Shown here piece by piece: positions 9,100 through 17,449 of a DNA stretch of 64,000 nucleotides. Made by a program: the position numbers and the translations under genes. Position 1 is the stretch's first letter. Each line of letters begins with the position of its first letter. Location of the stretch: assembly GCF_003752415.1 (NCBI RefSeq), contig NZ_RKHG01000001.1, positions 1,302,001 to 1,366,000 on the forward strand, written 5' to 3'. The stretch is from Luteococcus japonicus. GTDB lineage: Bacteria; Actinomycetota; Actinomycetes; Propionibacteriales; Propionibacteriaceae. The notes below the pieces were generated by a model. It saw nothing but the letters and a program-made list of their open reading frames with translations. It did not search any database and had not been told where the DNA came from.

Positions 9100-10187
9100 T
9101 TCTTACCCCCAGATGTAAGACCTGTCCTAAACTCCACCACGTCGCCGTCCTGCATGACGTAGTCCTTGCCCTCCAGGCGCGCCTTGCCGGCCTCGCGGGC
9201 GGCCTTGACTGAGCCCAGGTCGACGAGGTCCTGGTAGCTGATCACCTCGGCCTTGATGAAGCCCTTCTGGAAGTCGGTGTGGATCACGCCGGCGGCCTCG
9301 GGGGCTGTGGCGCCCTTGGGGATGGTCCAGGCGCGGCACTCCTTGGGGCCTGCGGTCAGGTAGCTCTGCAGGCCGAGGGTGTCGTAGCCGACGCGGGCCA
9401 GCACATCCAGGCCGGGTTCGGTGACGCCGGCCTCCTCCAGGAATTCGCGGGCCTCGTCCTCTTCCATCTCGGTCAGCTCGGCCTCGAACTTGGCGTCCAG
9501 GAAGATGGCCTCGGCGGGGGCGACGACGGCCCGCATCTTCTCCTTGAGCTCGTCATTGGCCAGTTCGTCCTGGTCGCAGTTGAAGACGTAGATGAAGGGC
9601 TTGGCCGTAAGCAGCATCAGTTCGCGCAGCTCTTCGGTGTCCATGCCGGAGGCGAAGATGGTCTGCCCGGAGTTGAGGACTTCCTGTGCCTTGAGCATCG
9701 CCTCCAGCTTGGGGCGCGTCTCCTTCTTGATCCGCGCCTCCTTCTCCACTCGCGGCACGGCCTTCTCCAGCGTCTGGAGGTCCGCGAGGATCAGCTCGGT
9801 GGTGACGGTGTCGATGTCATTGGCGGGGTTGACCCGGCCGTCGACGTGGGTGACGTCCTCGTCGACGAAGACGCGGGTCACCTGGCAGATGGCGTCGGCC
9901 TCGCGGATGTTGGCGAGGAAGGCATTGCCCATGCCCTCGCCCTGCGAGGCACCCTTCACGATGCCGGCGATGTCCACGAAGCTCACGGTGGCAGGCAGAA
10001 GCGCCTTGGAACCGTAGATCTTGGCCAGCTCGGCCAGGCGCGGCTCGGGCACACCCACCACGCCGACATTGGGCTCGATCGTGGCGAACGGGTAGTTCGC
10101 AGCGAGCACATTGTTGCGGGTCAGCGCGTTGAACAGCGTTGACTTGCCCGCATTGGGGAGACCGACGATTCCGATGGTGAGTGCCAC
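9096..10187 (-). CDS. ychF: Ribosome-binding ATPase YchF with altered C-terminus
   Basis: YchF is an Obg-related P-loop protein that binds ribosomes, prefers ATP over GTP and takes part in translation and stress control. The protein (363 aa) starts with [16 protein letters not shown], giving the P-loop, and has the switch region [17 protein letters not shown] and a C-terminal TGS domain (about residues 278-360). The start chosen is the GTG at 10185-10187, because the family begins with MALTIGIVG; an upstream ATG would add 12 unrelated residues. The last nine residues, TGLTSGGKK, differ from the conserved ending and appear to be supplied by the inserted element. The protein is otherwise intact and probably functional. 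It is followed with overlap by mod. Confidence 0.93.
   Translation of the reverse strand: MALTIGIVGLPNAGKSTLFNALTRNNVLAANYPFATIEPNVGVVGVPEPRLAELAKIYGSKALLPATVSFVDIAGIVKGASQGEGMGNAFLANIREADAICQVTRVFVDEDVTHVDGRVNPANDIDTVTTELILADLQTLEKAVPRVEKEARIKKETRPKLEAMLKAQEVLNSGQTIFASGMDTEELRELMLLTAKPFIYVFNCDQDELANDELKEKMRAVVAPAEAIFLDAKFEAELTEMEEDEAREFLEEAGVTEPGLDVLARVGYDTLGLQSYLTAGPKECRAWTIPKGATAPEAAGVIHTDFQKGFIKAEVISYQDLVDLGSVKAAREAGKARLEGKDYVMQDGDVVEFRTGLTSGGKK
9100..9133. other. Probable element/chromosome junction inside the ychF 3' end
   Basis: On the ychF strand the codons after GAG (Glu of VVEF) read TTT AGG ACA GGT CTT ACA TCT and onward, a run of codons rare in this high-GC genome. They encode TGLTSGGKK in place of the conserved short FNV-type tail. 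Normal composition resumes at about 9132 (CTCCACCACG on plus). An inverted pair CTTAC (9102-9106) / GTAAG (9115-9119) lies in the foreign part. This looks like an attachment-site crossover; the matching other end would be left of the window. Confidence 0.5.
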
Positions 10188-10324
10188 GTCGCACAAGCCT
10201 AGTTGGTCGGATGCCCGGGGCACGAACCGGCTGGCTGCACCCGTCAGCAGGCTCAGCCCCGCAATTGCGCGTCCACAAGGCCGTTCACCACGCGTTCACC
10301 TTCTGGGCGGAGGGTGCCCCGGCT

Positions 10325-10354
10325 TTCACAAAAGTTAAATGGTCCATCTATTCT
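10325..10354 (+). promoter_or_regulatory. Candidate sigma-70-type promoter
   Basis: TTCACA (10325-10330) and TATTCT (10349-10354) are separated by 18 nt, in a locally AT-rich patch about 32 nt upstream of the ATG of the VWA-domain gene. A ribosome binding site (GGGGGAGA) follows. The hexamers are imperfect, so this is a tentative call. Confidence 0.4.
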
Positions 10355-10386
10355 GATTGACGTCCTAAAGAATCTCGGGGGAGATC

Positions 10387-12097
10387 ATGAACGAACATCC
10401 TGAACCCAGGCGCGCCCTGCCTGACGAGGGTCCACATCTGCGCAAGCCTCTGTTGGCACTCGGTGCCGGCCTCGCCGTCGCCGCCGTCGCCGGTGGCACC
10501 TTCTTGGCACTGCAGTCCGCGACGAAGCAGCCGGCAATGCCCCGGAGCGGGGATGCCCCAAGACGGCGACCCTGCTGGTCGATCCCGCGTGGGTGGACTC
10601 CGTATCGGAGGCCGCCGACGCGTGGGGCCGTTCGACGGACGACGACGGATGCCATCCCGTCGAGGTGACGCCGCAGCTGTCGGCCATCGTCGCCCGCGAC
10701 GGCTTCGGTAGTGCCGACGGTTGGATCCCGGAAGACCTCAGCGTGCAGCAGGGCGCCACGGATGCCGGCCTGCGTCAGGTGAAGGCCACCACCCTGGGCA
10801 CCTCTCCCCTCGTCCTGGTGAACACGCCCGAGGCGGGCGAGGCCCTCAAGGGCGGCCTGCAGGGTGAGACGCTGCGCCGAATGGTCACGCTCGACGAGAC
10901 GTGGGCCAACCATGGTCACAAGGAGTGGGGCCGGTTCAAGCTGGTGCTGCCCAATCCGGACATCACCGCCTCGGGTGCCGCCGCCTTCGCCAGTCTGATG
11001 GGTCAGGCGGGCCGCGGCACGACGCCACCCACCAATCCCGTCACGGCCCCCCGGACCAGCGCAACATGGCCAAGGTGGAGCAGCGCATCGTGGCCCGCAC
11101 CGAGCTGACCGACGTCCTCAACTCACTGGCCAGCGATCCCGCCGACGAGAACGGCCGAACCCCGGCGGGGCCCCGGACGGGGGTCACCACGCTGACTCTG
11201 GCGCTTCGCTCGGGTGGTCTGCAGGCCAGCTATCTGGACACCCGCACGGGCCTGACGATGGCCCTGGCCAATGCGACGGGTCATGACACGTTGAAGTCCT
11301 TCGCCACCTGGCTGGGTACAGGCGAGGGCAGCAGGGCCCTTGCGATGGGCGGTGTCACCACCCGGAGTGCGGCCCCTGCCCAGGATCGCGTCGCCGCGCT
11401 GGGTCTGCCGGTCAAGGCGCCCACCGTCGTCCCTTTGGCCGGCAAGGACCTGCAGGCGAGTCGGATGGCGCTGCAGGCCTTCTCCAAGCGGACCTCGGCC
11501 TTGATGGTGCTGGACACCTCGGGCTCGATGCAGGAGCCGTTGGGGCCCGGTGGCCCCCGTCGGATCGACGCCGTGACACGGCTGGCCCTGGGCAGCTCGG
11601 ACAGCTGCCCGCCGGGCATGGCCAATGGTCTGATCACCTTCAACTCCAGCAATGACGCCGCCCAGAAGCCCAATGTGCAGACCGTCGTCCCCTTGGAGCG
11701 GGACACCACCAAGACGTGGGTGGCCGCCCAGCCCAAGTACCAGCAGGCGTTGATGACGATGCAGACCGGCGGTGGCACTCCCCTGTACGAGGCGATTGCG
11801 ACGGCGTGGCGGCACAACACCACGAACTTCCAGGCGGGTCTGGACAACCGGATCTTCGTGATCACCGATGGCCGCAATGAGGATGCCAAGGGCAGCTTGA
11901 ACTGGAAGCAGTTGATGAAGGCGTTGCCCAAGGAGCCGGACCCTGAGCGCCCCATCAAGGTGACCTATGTAGCGCTGGGCCCGGATGCGGACTTCGCTGC
12001 GCTGCAGAGGATTGCGCAGGCCACCGGCCAGACCGCGATGCGGGTCAATTCCGTCGACGAGCTGCAGACCAAGATGACCCAGCTGGTGGCCGGCTGA
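10387..12097 (+). pseudogene. VWA-domain substrate-binding-like membrane protein, two frameshifts
   Basis: Read across three frames, this is one protein of about 570 aa. It has an N-terminal membrane anchor (LLALGAGLAVAAVAGGTFLAL), an extracytoplasmic binding-protein-like domain (WVDSVSEAADAWG onward), then a von Willebrand type A domain with the metal-binding motif VLDTSGSM and a C-terminal VELQ-type end. Such proteins sit on the outer face of actinobacterial membranes; their ligand is not established. The first frame is lost near 10545 (frame 1 to frame 3) and the second near 11045 inside a run of six C (frame 3 to frame 2). Both breaks lie in G/C-rich runs, so sequencing error is as likely as real inactivation. 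Upstream promoter and RBS look intact. Confidence 0.75.
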
Positions 12098-12124
12098 TCC
12101 TCGGCCTTAGGACTCCCCGGTGGC

Positions 12125-12892
12125 TCACGCCGGGGTCTGCACGGCAGCTGAAGTCTCTCGGGCCGCGGTGGTTTCCGGCTTCGGGGCCACGCTGGGGGCC
12201 GGCTGGGTGGTCTGCGGGGGCGGTGCGCCTCCCGTGGATTCCTGCGGCGGGGCGGGCTGGCTCGCGGGCGGCCTGGTCACGGGGTCGGGCGCCACGGAGC
12301 TGGTCTCGGTTTCCGCCGGCCTGGTATTCGCCGGCTGGGTGTCCACCGGCTGGGGGTTCACCGGTTGCCGGTGCACGGGCCGTCGGGTGGAGGGCGCGGT
12401 CGCGGGCTGGGTCCAGCGCGGAGCCGTGGAGGTGGCCGTCGGTTCCGATCGGTTGTCCGCCTCGGTGTCCTTGGGCACGTAGCCACCGTTCCCGTTCGTC
12501 TCGGCCTCGCGAGTCCAACTCGGGCTGGGTGTCGGGGTCGGTGTCGGGGTCGGCTTGGGAGTGGGCTTCGGGCTCGGGGTGGCCTTCTTGCTGGCGACGG
12601 GGCTCTCGCTCGGCGTCGACGCCGGGATGGCGACGATGGGATCGTCGTGGCCGCCGCGGAGCAGCTCCGGGTGGGCTGTCCACAGGTATCCGCCGGTACT
12701 CATGGCCACTCCGGCCAATCCCAGCGCCCACGCCTGCCGGCGTCGGGCGGACACGGCCCGGGCGATCGCCAGCACCATCAGCGCAAGTCCGCCGAAGAAG
12801 AGCGGGAACCACAGCCCGGCCACCAATCCGGCGATGACGAGATAGGTCGCCAGCAGCGGGATCAGGATCTTGGGGCGCATCAGCCGACGCAT
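12125..12892 (-). CDS. Membrane protein with Pro/Thr-rich C-terminal tail
   Basis: The protein (255 aa) begins with three hydrophobic segments (around ILIPLLATYLVIAGLVAGLW, FGGLALMVLAIARAV and AWALGLAGVAMSTGGYLW). About 165 residues of low-complexity sequence follow, rich in Pro, Thr and Ser, including a PTPTPTP run and repeated QP(V/A) units. This suits a membrane anchor with an extended, possibly glycosylated, exported or cell-wall-spanning tail. No enzymatic domain is visible. The Pro-rich part is encoded by short G/C-rich tandem repeats, which makes an open opposite frame appear; that frame was rejected. It converges on the VWA gene (27-bp gap) and lies downstream of the wecC remnant, separated by a terminator. 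Confidence 0.65.
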   Translation of the reverse strand: MRRLMRPKILIPLLATYLVIAGLVAGLWFPLFFGGLALMVLAIARAVSARRRQAWALGLAGVAMSTGGYLWTAHPELLRGGHDDPIVAIPASTPSESPVASKKATPSPKPTPKPTPTPTPTPSPSWTREAETNGNGGYVPKDTEADNRSEPTATSTAPRWTQPATAPSTRRPVHRQPVNPQPVDTQPANTRPAETETSSVAPDPVTRPPASQPAPPQESTGGAPPPQTTQPAPSVAPKPETTAARETSAAVQTPA

Positions 12893-12912
12893 GGTCCTCC
12901 TTGGTCAGGAAA

Positions 12913-12944
12913 ATCGGGAGATGCACCTGGGTGCATCTCCCGAT
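12913..12944. terminator. Strong hairpin terminator after the wecC remnant
   Basis: ATCGGGAGATGCAC (12913-12926) and GTGCATCTCCCGAT (12931-12944) form a perfect 14-bp stem with a 4-nt loop. It follows the wecC stop (12957, minus strand) and precedes the membrane protein gene. Confidence 0.8.
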
Positions 12945-12956
12945 CTCGTCAGTACG

Positions 12957-13604
12957 TCAGCGCCACAGGCCCTTGGTGTCGATCACGACGTGATCGGCAA
13001 GGCGGGTACGGTCCAGGTTCTTGAAGACTGTGTGGTCCACCAGCAGGACCACGACGTCGGCCTGCTCCAGCGCCTCGTCAAGACCCATCAGGTCCACGCC
13101 ACGGCCGGCCAGTGACTTGGGCAGCGCATCCACGTGCGGCTCGACGGCAATGACCTTGGCGTCGGTGAGTTCCTTGGCCAGTGTCTGCACGATGGCGATC
13201 GACGGGGACTCGCGCAGGTCGTCGATGTCGGCCTTGAAGGCCAGGCCGAGGCAGGCGACGACGGCACCGGGGCGCCCTTCGACGGCCTTGCGCACCTGCT
13301 CGACGACCCATGCGGGCTTGCCGTCGTTCACCTCGCGGGCGGTGCGGATCAGTCGGGCTTCCTCGGGGGTGGTGGAGACGATGAACCACGGGTCGACGGC
13401 GATGCAGTGTCCGCCGACGCCGGGGCCGGGCTGCAGGATGTTCACCCGGGGGTGCTTGTTGGCCAGTTCGATCAGTTCCCACACGTCGATGCCCAGCTTG
13501 TCGCTGATCAGCGAGAGCTCGTTGGCGAAGGCGATGTTCACGTCGCGGAAGGCGTTCTCGGTGAGCTTGGCCATCTCGGCGGTGGTGGCGTCGGTCTGGT
13601 GCAG
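12957..13604 (-). pseudogene. wecC: C-terminal fragment of UDP-ManNAc/UDP-sugar dehydrogenase (WecC type)
   Basis: The fragment encodes about 215 residues that match the C-terminal half of UDP-N-acetylmannosamine dehydrogenases: TDATTAEMAKLTENAFRDVN, the substrate-binding PRVNILQPGPGVGGHCIAVDPW and the final KADIDDLRESPS region. The catalytic cysteine is the C of GGHC. The N-terminal NAD-binding Rossmann domain (GxGxxG) is missing; the frame upstream of about 13604 is unrelated sequence, which is in fact coding on the other strand. Intact enzymes of this kind make UDP-ManNAcA for surface glycans. The truncated piece cannot bind NAD and should be inactive. It abuts a glycosyltransferase fragment. 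Confidence 0.85.
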
Positions 13605-13990
13605 GTCACCATCACCGCCAGCCTGCTGCGTGTACTGGACCCGAGCTTTCGCGTCGAGCTGCCCGCGCTGCGCCGACGTTCCGCATGGGAGCCCGGCCGG
13701 GTGCTGCACGTGCTGACGAACCACCTGCCGCAAACACGTTCGGGCTACACACTGCGCTCCAATGCGATCCTTCGCGCCCAGGCAGAGCTTGGCTGGCAGG
13801 TGGAGGCGGCCACCCGGATCGGCTATCCGGTGACGGTGGGCCATCTGGGCAATCCGGAGGTGCAGTACGTCGACGGCATTGCAGTGCACCGGCTGATTCC
13901 GTGGGTGATGCCCGCGGAGGAGGACGAGCGGCTGGCCGCGTATGCGCGGCTGCTGGACCGCGTCGCCGAGCACCGACGTCCCAGCATCCT
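13599..13990 (+). pseudogene. Internal fragment of a family-4-like glycosyltransferase
   Basis: About 130 residues resemble the N-terminal part of GT4 glycosyltransferases, including RVLHVLTNHLPQTRSGYTLRS and the following ILRAQAELGWQVEAATRIGYP. The natural start is missing (sequence begins abruptly near 13600 where wecC homology ends on the other strand) and so is the C-terminal nucleotide-sugar-binding domain. At about 13990 the frame runs without a stop into an LCP-family sequence. Alone it cannot be an active enzyme. The boundary is estimated from where the residue pattern changes, so it is accurate to perhaps 15 bp. Confidence 0.7.
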
Positions 13991-14543
13991 GCAGACGCTG
14001 CAGCCCCTGATCGGCGTCCCGATCGACCACGTCGCCAAGGTTGACTTCGACGGCTTCAAGAACATGACCGACGCCCTGGGCGGCGTCACGCTGAAGACCG
14101 ACGAGGGTCAGCAGACGATGAACGGTACGGAGGCCCTCAAGTGGGTACGCGAACGCAAGAGCCTGAGCCAGGGTGACATCAGCCGTGGCCAGCGCCAGAT
14201 GCAGTTCATCCGCGCCGTGCTGATGAAGGGGCTGAGCAAGGAGACGCTCAGCAACCCCGCCGAGGTTGCCCGCTTCCTCGACGCCGGCACCCAGAACATG
14301 GTGGTGGATGATGCCTTGACCACCAACAAGATGCAGTCCATCGCGCTGAGCATGCGCAATGTTGGCAGCAACAGCATCAAGATGAACACGGCCCCGTGGA
14401 CCGGTGTCGACACCGGCCCCTACGGCATGAGCATCGTCAACATGAGCGAGCCCCAGATGAAGGTGCTGGCCGAGCACCTGTCCAATGACACGATGGGCAG
14501 CTACGTGGACAACGTCTCCCCCAAGTCCGGCTTCGGCGGCTGA
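13991..14543 (+). pseudogene. C-terminal fragment of a LytR-CpsA-Psr (LCP) ligase
   Basis: LCP proteins are membrane-anchored enzymes that attach secondary polymers to peptidoglycan. This 180-residue piece has the second half of the catalytic domain: IDHVAKVDFDGFKNMTDALGG and ALKWVRERKSLSQGDISRGQRQ, with the conserved arginines. It lacks the cytoplasmic tail, the membrane helix and the first half of the LCP domain. It is joined in frame to the glycosyltransferase fragment, so a chimera could be translated, but without signal or anchor it is unlikely to act. The stop at 14541-14543 is followed by a good terminator. Confidence 0.8.
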
Positions 14544-14554
14544 GACAGTCACTC

Positions 14555-14592
14555 GGGCCGCTGCAGATGCCCCATGGCGTCTGCAGCGGCCC
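14555..14592 (+). terminator. Hairpin terminator after the LCP fragment
   Basis: GGGCCGCTGCAGA (14555-14567) pairs perfectly with TCTGCAGCGGCCC (14580-14592) over a 12-nt loop, followed by TTGTCTGT. Confidence 0.8.
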
Positions 14593-14681
14593 TTGTCTGT
14601 CACTGGACGGACGCATCGCGACGCCTCACCCATATGCGCGAACACCTCGTAGTCTTGTGGAACATCGACGAAGGAGCTCCC

Positions 14682-15119
14682 ATGTCCACACCCAAGAAGG
14701 CAGCCGGGGGCGTCGTGGGCGCCTTCCTCGTCGAGCAGGCCGGCCGGATTGCGCAGGACCCAGACGTTCACAAGGCCGTGGCCGAAGCGGCTCGGCCGGC
14801 GGCCGCCAGGATGGGTGAGGCCGCCAAGAGCGCCAAGGGCAAGGTGAAACTCCCCCACCGGGCGGATCCCTTCGCCCAGCTGGAGGCCTCCCTCGACGTC
14901 GTCGCCCGACTCGTCGAGCAGCACTCCCCCGGTGCAGACCCTGCCGCCACCGCCGAGTGGCGTCGACGGATCACGTCACTGCGCAACGCCATCCCGCTCG
15001 CCAAGGCAGACCAGGGCAAGGGCCGCAAGACCAAGCTGAAGGACCTGCAGGCCCGCCAGAAGGCCCTGCTGGACGAGGTCTACACCGCCGTGGTGGAGGC
15101 TCAGGCGCCTGCCCAATAG
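14682..15119 (+). CDS. Conserved-looking hypothetical protein, helical, 145 aa
   Basis: The ATG at 14682 is preceded by AAGGAG at 5-6 nt, which decides the start over an upstream in-frame ATG. The protein starts MSTPKKAAGGVVGAF, has a basic middle (AAKSAKGKVKLPHR) and two probable long helices (about residues 62-100 and 115-140, the latter ending QKALLDEVYTAVVEA). There is no signal peptide or membrane segment. It may be a small nucleic-acid-binding or scaffold protein, but I do not recognise a family. Its last 19 bases overlap the 3' end of the converging aminopeptidase gene. Confidence 0.65.
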   Translation: MSTPKKAAGGVVGAFLVEQAGRIAQDPDVHKAVAEAARPAAARMGEAAKSAKGKVKLPHRADPFAQLEASLDVVARLVEQHSPGADPAATAEWRRRITSLRNAIPLAKADQGKGRKTKLKDLQARQKALLDEVYTAVVEAQAPAQ

Positions 15120-16369
15120 GCCTCAAGCGCACGCTTCAGGAACCACGGATCCTCCACGCCACACAGCTCGCGGGCCGAATGCATGCTCAGCAGCGGGATC
15201 CCGACGTCGACGGTGGTGATCCCCAGCCGCGTGGCCGTCAGGGAACCGATCGTCGAACCGCACGGCACCGCGTTGTTGCTGACGAAGGGCTGCGTGGGCA
15301 CATCGGCCACCTCACAGGCCCGCTTCCACAGCGCTCCCCCCAAACCGTCGGTGGCGTAGCGCTGGTTGGCGTTGATCTTCAACAGCGGGCCCGCATTGAG
15401 CTGGGGATGGTTGTTCGGGTCGTGCAGGTGCACGTAGTTCGGGTGCACCGCGTGCCCGGCATCGGCGCTGATGCAGCTGGAACGGGCCATCAGGGCGCGC
15501 AGATCCGCACCCTCGACGCCCAGCCCGGCGGCGATCCGCACCAAGACGTCCTCCAGGAAGGGGCCGCAGGCACCAGACCGGCTGTTGCTGCCCACCTCCT
15601 CGTGGTCGAAGGCCGCCAGCACCACGACGTCGTCGCCGGGCTCCACGTCCAGGAAGGCCTGCAGGCTGGCGTGAACGCTGGACAGGTTGTCCATCCGTGA
15701 GGCGGCGAAGAACTCCTCGTCCGGCCCGAAGACGGCCGGGGCCTCCGTCGGGAAGGCAAACACGTCATGGTGGGCCAGGTCACTGATGTCGACGCGTGCC
15801 ACCCGGCACAGGTACTCCTCGATGTCCAGCTTCGGATCGAGCGAGTAGAAGGGCATCAGGTGCTGCTGGCGGTCCAGGTGCAGGTTGTCATTGACGCTCC
15901 GGTCCAGGTGCGGCGCCAGTTGCGGAATCCGCGCGATGGGCCCGGTGCGGACCAGCGTCACGGTGCCATCGATGGCCACCAGACGCCCCGCCAGGCCCAG
16001 CTCACGGTCCAGCCACGAATTGTTCAGCCCACCGCCGTAGACCTCCATGCCCGCCTGCTGCCATCCCGCGGAATGCGTGGTGGGGTTGGGCTTCAGCTTG
16101 AAACTGGGGGAATCGGTGTGCGAGCCGACGATCCGGAAGCCGGACTCCGGGCCGTAGGTGTCCGGAACCATCCAGGCCATCAGGGCGCCGTCGCGGATCA
16201 CGAAGCAACCGCCGCGCACCTCCTGCCACGCCTGCTTCTCGTCCAGCTGGGTGAAGCCGGCCCCCCTCAGTTGCTCCGCCATCGCCGCCACCGCGTGATA
16301 GCTGGTGGGCGAGGCGGTGATGAAGTCGGCGAAGGTACCGATGAAGTCGAGGGCAGCGTCACTGGGCAT
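15101..16369 (-). CDS. apeB: M18 family aspartyl/lysyl aminopeptidase
   Basis: M18 enzymes are cytosolic, dodecameric, two-zinc aminopeptidases that remove N-terminal acidic or other residues from peptides. The 422-aa protein carries the zinc-site motifs GSHTDSPSFK (His84, Asp86), DHEEVGSNSRSGA and SADAGHAVHPN and the C-terminal LSMHSARELCGVED with the last zinc ligand His. The length is typical of DNPEP/ApeB proteins. The ATG at 16367-16369 fits the family N-terminus. It is transcribed alone, converging with the gene before it and divergent from the next. Confidence 0.9.
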   Translation of the reverse strand: MPSDAALDFIGTFADFITASPTSYHAVAAMAEQLRGAGFTQLDEKQAWQEVRGGCFVIRDGALMAWMVPDTYGPESGFRIVGSHTDSPSFKLKPNPTTHSAGWQQAGMEVYGGGLNNSWLDRELGLAGRLVAIDGTVTLVRTGPIARIPQLAPHLDRSVNDNLHLDRQQHLMPFYSLDPKLDIEEYLCRVARVDISDLAHHDVFAFPTEAPAVFGPDEEFFAASRMDNLSSVHASLQAFLDVEPGDDVVVLAAFDHEEVGSNSRSGACGPFLEDVLVRIAAGLGVEGADLRALMARSSCISADAGHAVHPNYVHLHDPNNHPQLNAGPLLKINANQRYATDGLGGALWKRACEVADVPTQPFVSNNAVPCGSTIGSLTATRLGITTVDVGIPLLSMHSARELCGVEDPWFLKRALEAYWAGA

Positions 16370-16513
16370 GTGTCCAGTATTTCAGGATGAACCAGGACTC
16401 TGCTACGGCAGACAGGGACCGTGTCGGAGGCCAAACATGCAGCCCAACATGAGCGGAGGACCAAACCCCCAGACCTCCACCCAGCAGCGCGGGAGCGCTG
16501 CAAGACTGGGGTC

Positions 16514-17398
16514 ATGACCCGCCTGCTCGACCTGTCCGGAGACCAGCTGACCAGCCTGCGCGGCCGGTCCCTCGTCGAATCCATCCACGCGTGTGAGGGA
16601 CGCGTCGTCGCCGCCGAGGTGATCGGGCTGATGATGCCGCTGTTGCACGAGGTCACCAACGCGGAACTGGTGGCCGCCATGGGTGCGGACCTGGTGATCC
16701 TCAACCTCTTCGACGTCGACGAGCCCTTCGTGCGTGGTCTTCCGGCCTGCCCACCGGACGAGGTGGTTCGGACACTGCAGCGGCTCACCGGCCGCGTGAT
16801 CGGCATCAATCTGGAACCCGTGGGGGTTCCCGCGGGACGGCTGGCCACGTCGGACAATGCCCGACGGGCGGCCGAAATGGGCGTGCAGTTCATCGTGGTC
16901 ACCGCGAACCCGTCGACGGGTGCCGACAATGCCTCCATCCAGTCCGCGATCCGCGCGGTGAGCCAGGCCGTGGGCGACGACGTGATGGTGGTGGGAGGCC
17001 GGATGCACGGATCGGGTGCACTGCAGGAGCAAGGCAGCCGGATCGTGGGGCCGGAGGACGTGCACGGCTTCGTGGAGGCCGGTGCGGACGTCGTGTTGCT
17101 CCCAGCCCCAGGAACGGTGCCCGGGATCACCGCTGACCATGTGCATGGACTGGTGGAGGTGGCCCATGACCTGGGTGCGCTGGTGCTGACCAGTATTGGC
17201 ACCAGCCAGGAGGGTGCCGATGCCCAGACCATCCGCGCCATCGCCCTGGCCTGCAAGCAGGCGGGGGCCGACATCCACCATCTGGGCGACGGTGGCTATT
17301 CGGGCATCGCGGAGCCGCGGAACATCCACGACTACTCCATCGCCATCCGCGGTGTCCGGCACACGTGGCGACGGATGGCGGCCTCCATCAACCGCTGA
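16514..17398 (+). CDS. TIM-barrel protein of the PEP-phosphonomutase-like family (DUF7916 type)
   Basis: The 294-aa protein starts MTRLLDLSGDQLTSLRGRSLVESIHACEGR and contains TNAELVAAMGADLVILNLFD, IGINLEPVG and IHHLGDGGYSGIAEPRN, a pattern I recall from a Firmicutes/Actinobacteria family annotated loosely as PEP phosphonomutase or DUF7916 and often sited near PTS genes. The alternating beta strands and Gly-rich turns fit a (beta/alpha)8 barrel. The reaction is unknown to me. The ATG at 16514 was chosen because the family starts there; an in-frame ATG 93 bases upstream adds an unrelated basic stretch. Here it is not next to a PTS operon; it precedes rmuC. Confidence 0.65.
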   Translation: MTRLLDLSGDQLTSLRGRSLVESIHACEGRVVAAEVIGLMMPLLHEVTNAELVAAMGADLVILNLFDVDEPFVRGLPACPPDEVVRTLQRLTGRVIGINLEPVGVPAGRLATSDNARRAAEMGVQFIVVTANPSTGADNASIQSAIRAVSQAVGDDVMVVGGRMHGSGALQEQGSRIVGPEDVHGFVEAGADVVLLPAPGTVPGITADHVHGLVEVAHDLGALVLTSIGTSQEGADAQTIRAIALACKQAGADIHHLGDGGYSGIAEPRNIHDYSIAIRGVRHTWRRMAASINR

Positions 17399-17449
17399 TG
17401 CCGGGGCGCCTGGGGAAAATTGTCAGAGGCGTCGTGCAGAGTGGTGGGC

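Noticed and set aside
13605-14924. Minus-strand open frame continuing upstream of the wecC fragment
   Set aside because: It is antisense to the glycosyltransferase and LCP fragments and to the 14682 gene, and has no family resemblance.
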